64,000 nt of DNA from Gammaproteobacteria bacterium (GCA_028818795.1 JAPPND010000112.1:62001-126000); one strand, 5' to 3'. Counted from the stretch's first letter, positions 17,514 through 26,507 are shown. The notes: a model not told the origin generated them from the sequence alone. Numbers and translations: made by a program.

Positions 17514-18653
17514 ATGGTCAGTATGCGCTTTGCGATCCGAGTCGCCCTCGCTTGTGCCATCGTCGTGCCCGGCGCCAGCGCCAGCGAAGGCGGCCTATCG
17601 GCGTCGGCGGAGGTATTGCGCGAGTACCGGCAGCCAGTGGCGAAGTGGCCGCCGTTTGTGGTGGACGAGGGGGTTCTGGCGCAGGAGCTCGGCGAACTGC
17701 CGCCGCTTGCGCCCGAGCCTTGGCACACCGCCGCGTCGGAAGCGTTGGGCAAGCTGCTGTTCTTCGATCCGCGGCTGTCCGAGTCGGGTCAGATCGCGTG
17801 CGCGAGTTGCCATGATCCGGAACTTGGGTGGGCGGACGGCCGCCGGTTCCCATACGGGCACGACCGGACACCCGGGCGTCGCAACTCGATGACTCTGCTG
17901 AATGTAGGCTATTTCGACCGCTGGTCCTGGAACGGTCAATCGGAGAGCCTGGCGCAACAGGTCTTGCGCGCCATCGAGAGCCCCATCGAAATGAACGCGG
18001 ATCTCGGCGCGATCGTCCCGCAGCTGAACGGGATCGACGACTACCCCCGGGCATTCGTAGCCGCGTTCGGCGGGGAGGGTGCCACGGCGGAGGGCATCGG
18101 CAAGGCGCTGGCCGCATTCGTGCGAACGATTCGGTCGCGGCGCAGCCGGTTCGACCTTTTCGTAGGCGGCGACTACGCCCGGCTCAGCGACCGCGAAATC
18201 GAGGGTCTGCATCTCTTCCGCACCCGCGGGCGGTGTATGAACTGCCACCACGGCGCGCTGTTCTCCGACGGGAGGTTCCACCACACGGGACTCAGCTACT
18301 ACGGGCGCCGGTTCGAGGACCTTGGCCGTTACGAGGTTACCGGGAAGCCGGGGGATCGGGGCAAGTTTCGGACGCCCTCGCTACGGGATCTCCAGTTCAC
18401 GGGTCCTTGGATGCACAACGGCCTGTTCGTCGACTTTCGGGGCATCTTGAACATGTACAACCACGGCATGACACTGCGCCGCGAGCCACGGACCGGGGAA
18501 CCGACGCTGTCGCCGTTGATCCAGCCGTTGGATCTCGTTCCCGCAGAGCTCGACGCCCTCGAAGCATTCCTCGTAACGCTGAACCGGCGACCCCACAACC
18601 TGCGGCCGCCCGAGTTGCCAGGGCTTGCCCTATACGGACAATCCGCGCCTTAA
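17514..18653 (+). CDS. Di-heme cytochrome c peroxidase (MauG/CcpA family)
   Basis: Periplasmic di-heme peroxidase of 379 residues. A signal peptide (RFAIRVALACAIVVPGASA) is followed by two c-type heme sites, CASCH at 96-100 and CMNCH at 241-245, and the family motif FRTPSLRDLQFTGPWMHNG near residue 285. The family reduces hydrogen peroxide or, in MauG-like members, oxidises a protein or metal-bound partner. The gene precedes a TonB-dependent receptor on the same strand, so it may act on the receptor's ligand in the periplasm or outer membrane. ATG 17514 or 17523 could be the start. Confidence 0.9.
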   Translation: MVSMRFAIRVALACAIVVPGASASEGGLSASAEVLREYRQPVAKWPPFVVDEGVLAQELGELPPLAPEPWHTAASEALGKLLFFDPRLSESGQIACASCHDPELGWADGRRFPYGHDRTPGRRNSMTLLNVGYFDRWSWNGQSESLAQQVLRAIESPIEMNADLGAIVPQLNGIDDYPRAFVAAFGGEGATAEGIGKALAAFVRTIRSRRSRFDLFVGGDYARLSDREIEGLHLFRTRGRCMNCHHGALFSDGRFHHTGLSYYGRRFEDLGRYEVTGKPGDRGKFRTPSLRDLQFTGPWMHNGLFVDFRGILNMYNHGMTLRREPRTGEPTLSPLIQPLDLVPAELDALEAFLVTLNRRPHNLRPPELPGLALYGQSAP

Positions 18654-18857
18654 AGTAAATGCAAACCATTAACGTTTGACTTCGATTGTCCGTGAGAGGA
18701 CACTGCACCAAACGAAACTACCTTCGCGCAGTCCTTAGTCGGTCGTTTCAGGGGGAATTCACCGGGCGAACCTGCCCGGGTTTCCGAAGGAACAAGGAGG
18801 TTTCGAGCGTGGGTTCGTGGGGGACGTTTCCGTCAACCATTGGAATGGGAGGGCTCC

Positions 18858-21416
18858 ATGGATCCACGGCACGCACACCCGACAGCGCTGCGTAACGCGG
18901 CACTATCACTATTCGGGTTGCTGATCGCAACCTCCGTAGGCGCTGCCGACGCGGACACGACCGATGTCGGTGACGAGCAGGAGGACTCGGCGACCGAGGA
19001 GGAAGTGATCGAGGTACCCGTCCTTGTCGAAGCGGCGGAGATCGAAGTCCAGCCTGGACATGTCCAATATGATGCGGAGTTCATCGCGGCGCTGCCCGGC
19101 GGCGACTCCAACTTGGCCGACCTGCTGCGGGTCAACCCGGCCGTGGACTTCGCAAGGGAAAGCGATCTTTCGATGAACTCCGCCGTGCAACGTCCTGCGG
19201 AAATCTCCATACACGGTCAGCCGTTCTACCAGAACGCGTTCCTGATCGACGGAATCGACACGGCCAACGACCTCAACCCCGCCAACGCTGGCGACATCTG
19301 GTCGACCCCCAGCCTAGTTCAGCCCCATGGCGGCAGTTCGCCGCAGAGCTACTACATCGACACGAACCTGATCGAGAGCATCAAGGTCTACGACAGCAAC
19401 GTACCGGCGGAGTACGGTGGGTTTCTAGGCGGCGTGGTCGCCGCCGAACTCAAACGCTATGACGGCGTGGACTCGGCATCAATCGGCTACCGCCTGCAAC
19501 GCGACGAATGGGAGGAGTTCCACGTCACCGAAGATGACCTGACTGCGGCGGACTACTACCGTGCGGCGTATACCCCGGACTATCGCCGGAGTTATCTTAG
19601 GCTTGGCGCGCAACGAGGATTCGGCGACCTCGGTTTGGGTCTCTCGGTGTCCCGCCGCCATTCCACCTTTGCCCAGAGCTTCGTCAAACGCTATCACTTC
19701 GCCCGCCTCGAGGACCAGCACCTGGAATACGAGGACGTGATCGACAACATCCTCGGTCGCGTCGACACGAACCTCGGGGAGACGGCCGTCGGCATCTCGT
19801 TTCGCCACTCGAAACGCCGCCACGACGGTCTGACGTCGACGACCTACGACGGTCGCTTCAAGAAGGATCACGATGGTTCCGGACTGACGCTCGACATCGA
19901 GCGCGAGATCGGTGCGGACAAGCTCGAGATGAGCATTGGCTTCGACCGGGTTCGGGACATTCTCGACAGCGATACGAATACCTTCAGCTTCCGCGAATAC
20001 GCGGAAGGCAGCGCAACGGAATCGCAGTACGAGGGAGCATTCGGAGACAGTCGGCAGTCTCAGACGCGCATCTCCGTTGTACCCAAGCTCACGATGGCAA
20101 CGCGCAAGGGCGGCCGGTTTCAACACAATATTGTCTTGGGTGCGCAGTTGGGCTACACCGACAGCTACTACGAGCGGCCAGCGGACGTTGTCTTCGAACA
20201 GTATTGGTGCATCCGCGACCAAGGTCGGGAAGGCTGCCGGGACCAGAACGGCGATGGTGTGAGTGGCCCGGAGGACGAATACCGCGCCCGCATTTCCAAC
20301 TGGTTTGCCGGCAAGGTGGATGTGACCTACGGCTCGGCCGGGCTTCACGCCGAGGACGTCATCCAAGTTGGCCGTTGGCAATTGAGCCTCGGCATGCGCA
20401 TAGACTGGGACGACTATCTAGGCAACGTCGACGTGTCGCCGCGAATCTCGGCGCAACGGGACCTGTTCGGGGACGACCGCACGACGCTCATAGCCGGCGT
20501 GAACCGTTACTACGGGCGCAGCTTCTTTCGTTACGCTCTCAACGACGCCATCTCCGGCTGGCGTGACAGCACGCAGTTCAATTCCGACGGCAGCGTACGT
20601 CGCGTAACGAACTTCGACGATCGGTCGGGCCGGTCCGACCTGTCGACACCCTATTCCGACGAGTGGATGCTCGGGTGGACCCAGGCCCTCGGCAAGGTGA
20701 CCGCGCGACTGCAGTTCGTCAATCGAGAGGGTCGCGACGGCGTGTCCCGGGCGCGGTTTTGCCTCGATCCGGCGGACAGCCGTTGTCGAGAATACGACTA
20801 CATTTACACCAACGACGGTCGCAGCTCGACCCAGAGCGTGGGGTTGGGTCTCACCAGCGCGGTACCGATAGCTGTTGGCCCGACCGAGACCACGGTAACC
20901 TTGGGCCTAGGCTACAAGGACTCCACCAACAATCGTCAGGACGACGATGGCTACGACGAGCAGATCAACGCAGACCTGATCTACTACGGCGGTCAACTGA
21001 CGACAGTCGAGGATTTGCCCGCCTGGGACTACAACGTTCCCTTCAGCACCGGCCTTGTCGTGCGCACCATCGTGCCACGCTGGAACGTTGTATGGACGAA
21101 CTTCCTCAGGCTTAGTCGTGGCGGCACTATTGCCCGGGATTCTGGCCTCGACTGTGACGACGACGAGGTCAACTATTGCGAGGGCAGCTACGATATCTAC
21201 GAGGACCACGACTTCGACGGTCTGATGACGGTCGATGCGAGAATCGAGTGGGGTCCGGAGTTTATGGCGGGGGCTGGCGGATACGTGCGTTTGGAGGTCA
21301 AGAACCTGTTCGACGACACCATCGACACGAACTCGAGCCGGTTGTCGGACCGCCGCCGGATTACGTCGGGGCGGCTGTTTTGGATGGAAGTCGGTCTGGA
21401 TCTCCCATTGCCTTGA
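18858..21416 (+). CDS. TonB-dependent outer-membrane receptor
   Basis: Receptor of 852 residues with a signal peptide, a plug domain (NLADLLRVNPAVDF ... AEISIHGQPFYQNAFLIDGID ... VPAEYGGFLGGVV) and a long beta-barrel. The barrel loops are rich in acidic residues and paired cysteines (CIRDQGREGC, CLDPADSRC, CDDDEVNYC). One loop at about 462-474 reads DQNGDGVSGPEDE, which looks like an EF-hand calcium site. ATG 18858 has GGGAGGG just upstream. The dedicated ExbB/ExbD/TonB genes follow after 58 bases. The ligand is unknown. Confidence 0.9.
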   Translation: MDPRHAHPTALRNAALSLFGLLIATSVGAADADTTDVGDEQEDSATEEEVIEVPVLVEAAEIEVQPGHVQYDAEFIAALPGGDSNLADLLRVNPAVDFARESDLSMNSAVQRPAEISIHGQPFYQNAFLIDGIDTANDLNPANAGDIWSTPSLVQPHGGSSPQSYYIDTNLIESIKVYDSNVPAEYGGFLGGVVAAELKRYDGVDSASIGYRLQRDEWEEFHVTEDDLTAADYYRAAYTPDYRRSYLRLGAQRGFGDLGLGLSVSRRHSTFAQSFVKRYHFARLEDQHLEYEDVIDNILGRVDTNLGETAVGISFRHSKRRHDGLTSTTYDGRFKKDHDGSGLTLDIEREIGADKLEMSIGFDRVRDILDSDTNTFSFREYAEGSATESQYEGAFGDSRQSQTRISVVPKLTMATRKGGRFQHNIVLGAQLGYTDSYYERPADVVFEQYWCIRDQGREGCRDQNGDGVSGPEDEYRARISNWFAGKVDVTYGSAGLHAEDVIQVGRWQLSLGMRIDWDDYLGNVDVSPRISAQRDLFGDDRTTLIAGVNRYYGRSFFRYALNDAISGWRDSTQFNSDGSVRRVTNFDDRSGRSDLSTPYSDEWMLGWTQALGKVTARLQFVNREGRDGVSRARFCLDPADSRCREYDYIYTNDGRSSTQSVGLGLTSAVPIAVGPTETTVTLGLGYKDSTNNRQDDDGYDEQINADLIYYGGQLTTVEDLPAWDYNVPFSTGLVVRTIVPRWNVVWTNFLRLSRGGTIARDSGLDCDDDEVNYCEGSYDIYEDHDFDGLMTVDARIEWGPEFMAGAGGYVRLEVKNLFDDTIDTNSSRLSDRRRITSGRLFWMEVGLDLPLP

Positions 21417-21474
21417 CGAATTCCGGAGTTCAAGGCAATACGCGGGTTGGCGCGTGAAGCCGAGGTTGTGACGG

Positions 21475-22101
21475 GTGGGTAGCACCGACTTTCTGCTTGC
21501 CGGCGGCCCGGTGCTATGGGTGCTGCTCGCCGTCTCGGTGGTGGCGTTGGCAATCGTCATGCTCAAGGTCTGGCAGTTCGGTCGAGAAAGGCCGGAGACT
21601 TGCCCGGATGTTGACACCGCGTTGCACCGGTGGCGTGACGCCGACTGGGACGAGGCGCGTGAGTCCCTAGACTCGGAACATCCGGTCTCCGTCGTCGTGG
21701 CGCTGTCCATGGACGAACTCATGAACGGGATCGACGACGACATGGTCCGCCAGGAGGCGGACCGACTCGCGACAGTGCATCTGAACCGCTTGCGTGCGCA
21801 CCTGCCGGCACTCGACGGCATCGGGGTTCTGAGTCCTCTGCTTGGACTCCTCGGTACCGTGGTCGGCATGATCGTCGCGTTCCAGCAGATGGAGATCGCG
21901 GGCGCCCAGGTGGACCCGTCGACGCTGTCGAGCGGCATTTGGCAGGCTCTGCTCACGACTGCCGTTGGCCTGGGTATCGCGATTCCGACCATTGCGGTCC
22001 ACAACTGGATGGAACGCAAGGTCGAGCGTGTGGCGATGCGGATGAACGACGCCGTAACCCAGGTCTTCCTCGAGTTCGATCGGCACCGGAAAGACGACTG
22101 A
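21475..22101 (+). CDS. exbB: ExbB/TolQ-like proton channel subunit
   Basis: MotA/TolQ/ExbB family inner-membrane protein of 208 residues. It has an N-terminal membrane helix (GGPVLWVLLAVSVVALAIVML) and two C-terminal helices around GVLSPLLGLLGTVVGMI and LLTTAVGLGIAIPTI. With ExbD it forms the proton-driven motor that energises TonB. GTG 21475 is the only suitable start close to the first helix. The gene is 58 bases after the receptor and one base before exbD. Confidence 0.9.
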   Translation: MGSTDFLLAGGPVLWVLLAVSVVALAIVMLKVWQFGRERPETCPDVDTALHRWRDADWDEARESLDSEHPVSVVVALSMDELMNGIDDDMVRQEADRLATVHLNRLRAHLPALDGIGVLSPLLGLLGTVVGMIVAFQQMEIAGAQVDPSTLSSGIWQALLTTAVGLGIAIPTIAVHNWMERKVERVAMRMNDAVTQVFLEFDRHRKDD

Positions 22102-22102
22102 C

Positions 22103-22501
22103 GTGCGGTTTCTGGCGATGTTTCGCCGTCGGCGGAGGGGCGTGCGCCTGGCGCCCCTCATCGACGTGGTGTTCATCCTGCTGCTGTTCTTCATGCTGAC
22201 CACTGGGTTCGTCCCTTGGCGGCAGATCGACGTGACCTTTCCGACGTCGGGAGAACCCGTGGAGACCAAGGAGCTACTCGTTGTGCAGGTTGTCGACGAG
22301 GGCCGGGCCATCCTCATCGAGGGGAATCGTTACCTCATCGACGACGCGTCGGCGTTGGCGGCTCTCGTCGCCGAAACACCGGAGGCCGTCTTCGCGGTGC
22401 GTGGATTCGCCGGAATGCGTACGCAGACCCTAGTGGACGTCGTGGACCGGCTGCGGCAGGCGGGCGCCGTCCAGGTCTCGCTTGCGAAGACCGAATCGTG
22501 A
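22103..22501 (+). CDS. exbD: ExbD-like motor subunit 1
   Basis: ExbD/TolR family protein of 132 residues, with one membrane helix containing the conserved aspartate (LAPLIDVVFILLLFFMLTT, Asp21) and a periplasmic domain. Starts at GTG 22103 directly after the ExbB stop. It ends in a GTGA overlap with a second exbD. Confidence 0.9.
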   Translation: MRFLAMFRRRRRGVRLAPLIDVVFILLLFFMLTTGFVPWRQIDVTFPTSGEPVETKELLVVQVVDEGRAILIEGNRYLIDDASALAALVAETPEAVFAVRGFAGMRTQTLVDVVDRLRQAGAVQVSLAKTES

Positions 22502-22905
22502 TCATCGGCGCGCACTCGAACCCGGATCGTCCCCGCGGCGACCACGGCTTGGTCCCGCTGATAAACGTGGTGTTCCTCCTGCTCGCGTTCTTCATGATCG
22601 CGGGACAGATCCAGCGTGCGGACCCGGTACGGGTCGCGCCGCCTGTTTCGATCAGCGAGACCGTTCCCTCGGAGCTGCGGTTGGAGTTGGTCGTGGTCGC
22701 GGACGGGACCGTCTACCTCGAAGGCGAAGCCGTTCCGCTTGAGGAACTGGCGTCGGCTTCTTCGTCCAGCGACCCGGACGGGCACGTCATTCTCGTAAAG
22801 GCCGATGCCGACCTCGAAGTCACGCGACTCGAGGCCGTCCTTGAGGAACTAGCTCGCGCCGGGGCTTCGCGCGCGGCGCTCGCCACGACGCTGAACCACC
22901 GTTGA
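22498..22905 (+). CDS. ExbD-like motor subunit 2
   Basis: Second ExbD/TolR family protein, 135 residues. Its helix is LVPLINVVFLLLAFFMIAG, in which the position of the proton-conducting aspartate (ExbD1 reads PLIDVVF) is asparagine. That change would be expected to impair proton transfer and suggests a structural partner in an ExbD1-ExbD2 heterodimer. The start is GTG 22498 in a four-base overlap with exbD1. It ends in a TGATG overlap with tonB. Confidence 0.85.
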   Translation: MIIGAHSNPDRPRGDHGLVPLINVVFLLLAFFMIAGQIQRADPVRVAPPVSISETVPSELRLELVVVADGTVYLEGEAVPLEELASASSSSDPDGHVILVKADADLEVTRLEAVLEELARAGASRAALATTLNHR

Positions 22906-23651
22906 TGCAGGACGCTCGTCAATGGCTGGTGGCGTTCGGCGCGTCGCTGCTCCTGCATGGCGCTTTGCTCGCCGCCTGGCCATCGCTGGAAGGTGCTCGA
23001 GGACCGGGGGAGCAGGGTGTCGAGATCGGGCTCGGGTTGCTCGGCGACTTGGGCGACGCGGCGGATCCCGCGCCCGAAGTGGAACCCGATCCTGAAGAGC
23101 TCGAGCCACCACCGGAACCCGAACCATCGCCGGAACCCGCACCGCCGCAGGTCAGTGAGCAGGAGCCGGTGCCCGAGCCCGTATTGCCGCCGGTGCCGAC
23201 GCCGATTGTCGAAGCGAGTGCACCAACGAGCGATGCGCTGCCGGTCGCGTCGGTGGAGATTCCTGCCCCACGACCGCGATCGCCGCCCCCGGTGAGCGCG
23301 CCGCGCCAACGGGGCCAAGCGGCGGGCGCATCTTCGCCATCGGCGGGGGGGAACGCGGGACTGCGACGATCCTACGCCGGGGTATTGGCAGCGCATCTGA
23401 ACCGTTACAAGAGCTATCCGATTTCGGCGCGGCGCCAAGGGCGGGAAGGTACGGCGCGGCTGCGTTTGGTCGTGGACCGGACGGGTCGTGTATTGGATGC
23501 CCGGATAGCGCAGTCCGCCCCTTTTCCGGAGTTCGATGAAGCCGCGATGTCCATGTTGGCGCGTGCCCAGCCGCTGCCACCGTTTCCCAACGGGATGACC
23601 GAGACCGAGATTGTCGTGATGGTCCCGGTGACGTTCGAGTTGTCCGACTAG
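22905..23651 (+). CDS. tonB: TonB-like energy transducer
   Basis: TonB protein of 248 residues. It has an N-terminal membrane anchor (ASLLLHGALLAAWP), a proline/glutamate-rich spacer (about 60-130) that spans the periplasm, and a C-terminal TonB domain with YKSYPISARRQGREGTARL and the closing ITV-like strands. It links the motor to the receptor. The gene starts at ATG 22905, overlapping the second exbD stop. All genes from exbB to tonB are translationally packed. Confidence 0.9.
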   Translation: MQDARQWLVAFGASLLLHGALLAAWPSLEGARGPGEQGVEIGLGLLGDLGDAADPAPEVEPDPEELEPPPEPEPSPEPAPPQVSEQEPVPEPVLPPVPTPIVEASAPTSDALPVASVEIPAPRPRSPPPVSAPRQRGQAAGASSPSAGGNAGLRRSYAGVLAAHLNRYKSYPISARRQGREGTARLRLVVDRTGRVLDARIAQSAPFPEFDEAAMSMLARAQPLPPFPNGMTETEIVVMVPVTFELSD

Positions 23652-23779
23652 GCGCCAGCGCCGCAGACCGGCACGACGGTGCTGTGACAAGGCGGTGGTG
23701 GGACGGCGCCGGCGGGCGCTTGATGGCAGGTGCGGGCGACTATATGTTGTTGTCCGAACTTTTGGCCGTGGTGACTGCC

Positions 23780-24262
23780 ATGGATTTGATTCGTTGGTCC
23801 GTTCTCGCCGCGGTGGTCCTCGTGACGGCCATCGGCCATCGGACTATCGCGGACGACGTCGTTCGTCGCGGCGCGGCGATAGGCGACTCCCCCACTGTTG
23901 ATCTCAAGAGCGTTATCGCCGCCCCCGAGGCACACCTCGGTCAATCGGTGATCGTCGAGGGTAGGATCGACAAGGTCTGCCAGGTTAAGGGATGCTGGCT
24001 GGAGCTGACGCCAACGGGTGCGAGCCGGGGTTTGCGCGTGACGTTCGAGGACTACGGCTTCTTCGTGCCGAAGGACTCGATGGGCTGGACGGCGCGTCTC
24101 GAAGGCGAGTTCGTCCGGGAGCGGTTGTCGAAGCGCGACGTCGACCACCTCGTCGGCGAAGGCGCGACCTTGCAGAAGCAGCCGGACGGGACGGCGGTAC
24201 AGATCAGCTTCGTGGCCCGGGGCGTTGAACTTCGGGAACCTCCTGCTGCCGGCGCGTCGTGA
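23780..24262 (+). CDS. DUF4920 protein with conserved cysteine motif
   Basis: Exported protein of 160 residues. A hydrophobic leader (MDLIRWSVLAAVVLVTAI) is followed by the DUF4920 hallmark VCQVKGCWLEL with Cys67 and Cys72. The family is found in bacteria of several phyla and has no firmly established role; a metal or redox-related role is a guess from the cysteine pair. The frame is open from 23684, and ATG 23780 is preferred because it begins the leader. The gene overlaps the next one by one base. Confidence 0.75.
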   Translation: MDLIRWSVLAAVVLVTAIGHRTIADDVVRRGAAIGDSPTVDLKSVIAAPEAHLGQSVIVEGRIDKVCQVKGCWLELTPTGASRGLRVTFEDYGFFVPKDSMGWTARLEGEFVRERLSKRDVDHLVGEGATLQKQPDGTAVQISFVARGVELREPPAAGAS

Positions 24263-24627
24263 TGCGCCTGCAACTCGCGCTCAATGTTCGCGACCTCGGC
24301 ACGGCTGTCGACTTCTATTCGAAGATGTTTGGCGTTGCGCCCGCGAAGGTGAAACCGGGCTATGCCAACTTCGCGATCGACGAGCCACCCCTGAAGCTCG
24401 TGCTGTTCGAAGAGCCCAATGCACCGGAACGCCTTAACCATCTGGGCGTCGAAGTATTCGACGACGTCGACGTCGGCGAGGCCAGGCAGCGCGTCAGTGG
24501 GGGCGGCATCCAGCACTTCAACGAGAACGACACGACGTGCTGCCACGCCCGCCAGAACAAGGTCTGGGCCCGGGAACCCGACGGCCTGCGCTGGGAGTGG
24601 TACCGCGTTATCGAAGACGTAGACTAA
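24262..24627 (+). CDS. ArsI/CadI-like VOC protein
   Basis: Glyoxalase-fold protein of 121 residues resembling the ArsI C-As lyase and cadmium-induced CadI proteins. The vicinal cysteine pair Cys93-Cys94 occurs in DTTCCHARQNKVWA, followed by the DPDG-like REPDGLRWEWYRV. ArsI cleaves methyl groups from organoarsenicals and CadI binds cadmium. Which of these, if either, applies is unknown. It is the last gene of the plus-strand peroxidase/TonB set and starts at ATG 24262 in a TGATG overlap. Confidence 0.8.
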   Translation: MRLQLALNVRDLGTAVDFYSKMFGVAPAKVKPGYANFAIDEPPLKLVLFEEPNAPERLNHLGVEVFDDVDVGEARQRVSGGGIQHFNENDTTCCHARQNKVWAREPDGLRWEWYRVIEDVD

Positions 24628-24646
24628 CGTCACCTCCCGCGCGGCA

Positions 24647-24793
24647 TCACCACGCGCCAAGAACGAGCCTGATCGCGACGGCCAGAACACCGACGCCAGC
24701 AACGCCGAGGATCCACAGCACGATGAACCAGACGATCTCCTTTGGTCCGGTCTTGTCGACGTGGTCGTGCTCTTTGCCCACACACTTGAACAT
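24647..24793 (-). CDS. DUF2474-type small membrane protein
   Basis: Forty-eight-residue protein with a single membrane helix (EIVWFIVLWILGVAGVGVLA) after a short polar start. It matches the DUF2474/CydX-like subunits found after cydB in bd-type quinol oxidase operons. ATG 24793 overlaps the stop of the preceding cydA::cydB remnant (TGATG). Because the oxidase genes are broken, this subunit probably has no partner here. Confidence 0.7.
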   Translation of the reverse strand: MFKCVGKEHDHVDKTGPKEIVWFIVLWILGVAGVGVLAVAIRLVLGAW

Positions 24794-25961
24794 CAGTGGT
24801 AGCCGGCATCCGGGTCGACCTTGCCCCGGAAGACCCAGTAGGAATACGCAGTGTAGGCAAGGATCATCGGCAGGAGGATTGCCGCGCCGATCAGCATGAA
24901 CTGTAGGCTGCCGTCGGGCGCTGCGGCTTCCTGGATGCTGATGGCACGGGGCACGATGTAGGGATGGAGACCGATACCGAGCCCGGCAAAGCACAAGCCG
25001 AACAGCCCGATCGACGCGGGGAACGGCACCGTGTCCCGTCTTGTCATCAGACCCCATGCCAGCAAGGCCGCGAGGGCGGCGGTCATTCTGGGAATGCCGA
25101 TGGCATGGTCGAGTCGCTGATCCGCCTCGTTGGGCAATCCGAAGAGAAACAGCGGCGCACCCTGAGGATAGGATTCGTAGTGTCCCTCCATGGCCATCAC
25201 CTTGACGGGCTGATGCTGCAGCGTGTTGAGCCCGTGCAGGTCGCCGGCCACGACCTGCAAAGGGGCGATGATCGCGACCATCCACATGGCCATGGAGAAC
25301 ATCTTGCGGGCTTCGGCGTTTGTTCGTTCCCGCAACAGGTGAAACGCGCCGACCCCACCAACGACCAACGCAGTCGTCAGATAGGCAGCGAGGACCATGT
25401 GTACGAGGCGAAACGGGAACGACGGGTTGAACACGATGGCGAACCAATTATCGGGAACGAACTGGCCCGCACCGTTGATGGCGAAACCGGCTGGGGTGTG
25501 CATCCAGGAGTTCACCGCGAGGATCCAGAAGGCCGATACCAGCGTGCCGGCGGCGACGATGCCGGTCGCGACCACGTGCAGGGACTTCGAAACCCGCCCC
25601 ATGCCGAAGAGCATCACCCCGAGGAAGCCCGCCTCCATGAAGAAGGCCGTCAACACTTCGTAGGTCATGAGTGGCCCGATGATCGGGCCGGCCCTATCGG
25701 AAAAGACGGACCAGTTGGTGCCGAACTGGTACGACATGGCGATGCCCGATACCACGCCCATCCCGAAGGCGACCGCGAAGATCTTCATCCAGAATTTGAA
25801 CAGGTTTAGATAGACCGCCTTGCCCGAACGCAGCCAAAGCGTCTCCAGAACCAGCAGGTAGCTGGCTAGCCCGATGGAAAAGCCGGGAAGATGATGTGAA
25901 ACATGATCGTGAAGGCGAACTGCACGCGCGCGAGAGTCACGGCATCCAGGGCTTCGATCAT
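24793..25961 (-). pseudogene. cydA: cydA::cydB fusion remnant of cytochrome bd oxidase
   Basis: The first part encodes a CydA N-terminus starting at ATG 25961 (MIEALDAVTLARVQFAFTI). A one-base deletion in the four-T run at 25878-25881 puts a TAG in frame just after FPAF. Adding one base restores the CydA motif FPAFSIGLASYLL and joins it to the rest. The body continues as CydA (FGTNWS, AVNSWMHTPAGF, RLVHMV, MEGHYES) up to about IPRM, then switches in frame to CydB C-terminal sequence (GIGLHPYIVP, AYSYWVFRGKV ending in GYH). The Q-loop, the heme-ligand methionine region of CydA and the CydB N-terminus are gone. A sequencing error could explain the frameshift but not the fusion. Confidence 0.75.
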
Positions 25962-26107
25962 GGGGACTCGATCACCGACGGGCGGCCAGCTCTTCACTCC
26001 CTGTTGAGCGTGGCAAGTCTGGCGACGGGGATCAAGGAAAAGAGGTACAACTCACCTGACCGATCCTAAACGGTACCGCCGGCCGGGCCAAGACGAGTCT
26101 GGGCGAC

Positions 26108-26135
26108 GGGTACGGGACAAGCCCGTCCCCTACGG
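26108..26135. repeat. Palindromic repeat, half element, at a stop codon
   Basis: GGGTACGGGACAAGCCCGTCCC followed by CTACGG. It contains the GGGACAAGCCCGTCCCCTACGG unit of the repeat family. Bases 26130-26132 (CTA) are the TAG stop of the minus-strand lipoprotein gene. Confidence 0.7.
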
Positions 26136-26507
26136 TCGTTCCAGCCAGAACGACTTGACCCAATCTTCCTCGATCTCGATGTGCAGCGTCTTGACCTCCT
26201 CCTCGGACACGTCGATGTTGAACAGGAACAGGAACGCCACTTCGGTGTCCTGCTCCCGCACGGTCAGGTAGCTCAGGACCTCGTTGCCTGCCTCGTTCAG
26301 GTAGGTGCTGCTCGGCTGACCGAGGTTCTCGACGACCCACGCCCGGGTCGTGACCCCTGGCTGGATGGCGTCCAGGGACGCGCTGCCATGGAGTCTGCCG
26401 TAGCGGTAGTGGGAGTCGGACTCGACCACGAACACGCATCCGCTTAGGGCCAAGGCGGATGCGACGGCGGCGCAGGTCAGTGCAAAGCGGATTCGCAACG
26501 CCTTCAT
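26130..26507 (-). CDS. SmpA/BamE-like lipoprotein
   Basis: Lipoprotein of 125 residues. A signal peptide ends in the lipobox LSGC with Cys24, so the mature protein is anchored to a membrane. The rest has IQPGVTTRAWVVENLGQPS, the pattern of the SmpA/OmlA fold, then a beta-rich C-terminus. BamE-type proteins take part in outer-membrane assembly, but many paralogues have other unknown roles. ATG 26507 follows AGGAG at six bases. The TAG stop lies in a palindromic repeat. Confidence 0.75.
   Translation of the reverse strand: MKALRIRFALTCAAVASALALSGCVFVVESDSHYRYGRLHGSASLDAIQPGVTTRAWVVENLGQPSSTYLNEAGNEVLSYLTVREQDTEVAFLFLFNIDVSEEEVKTLHIEIEEDWVKSFWLERP

Noticed and set aside
18654..18857. Regulatory site upstream of the receptor
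   Set aside because: A less GC-rich patch (TAAAGTAAATGCAAACC) is visible, but no Fur-like or other known operator could be matched.
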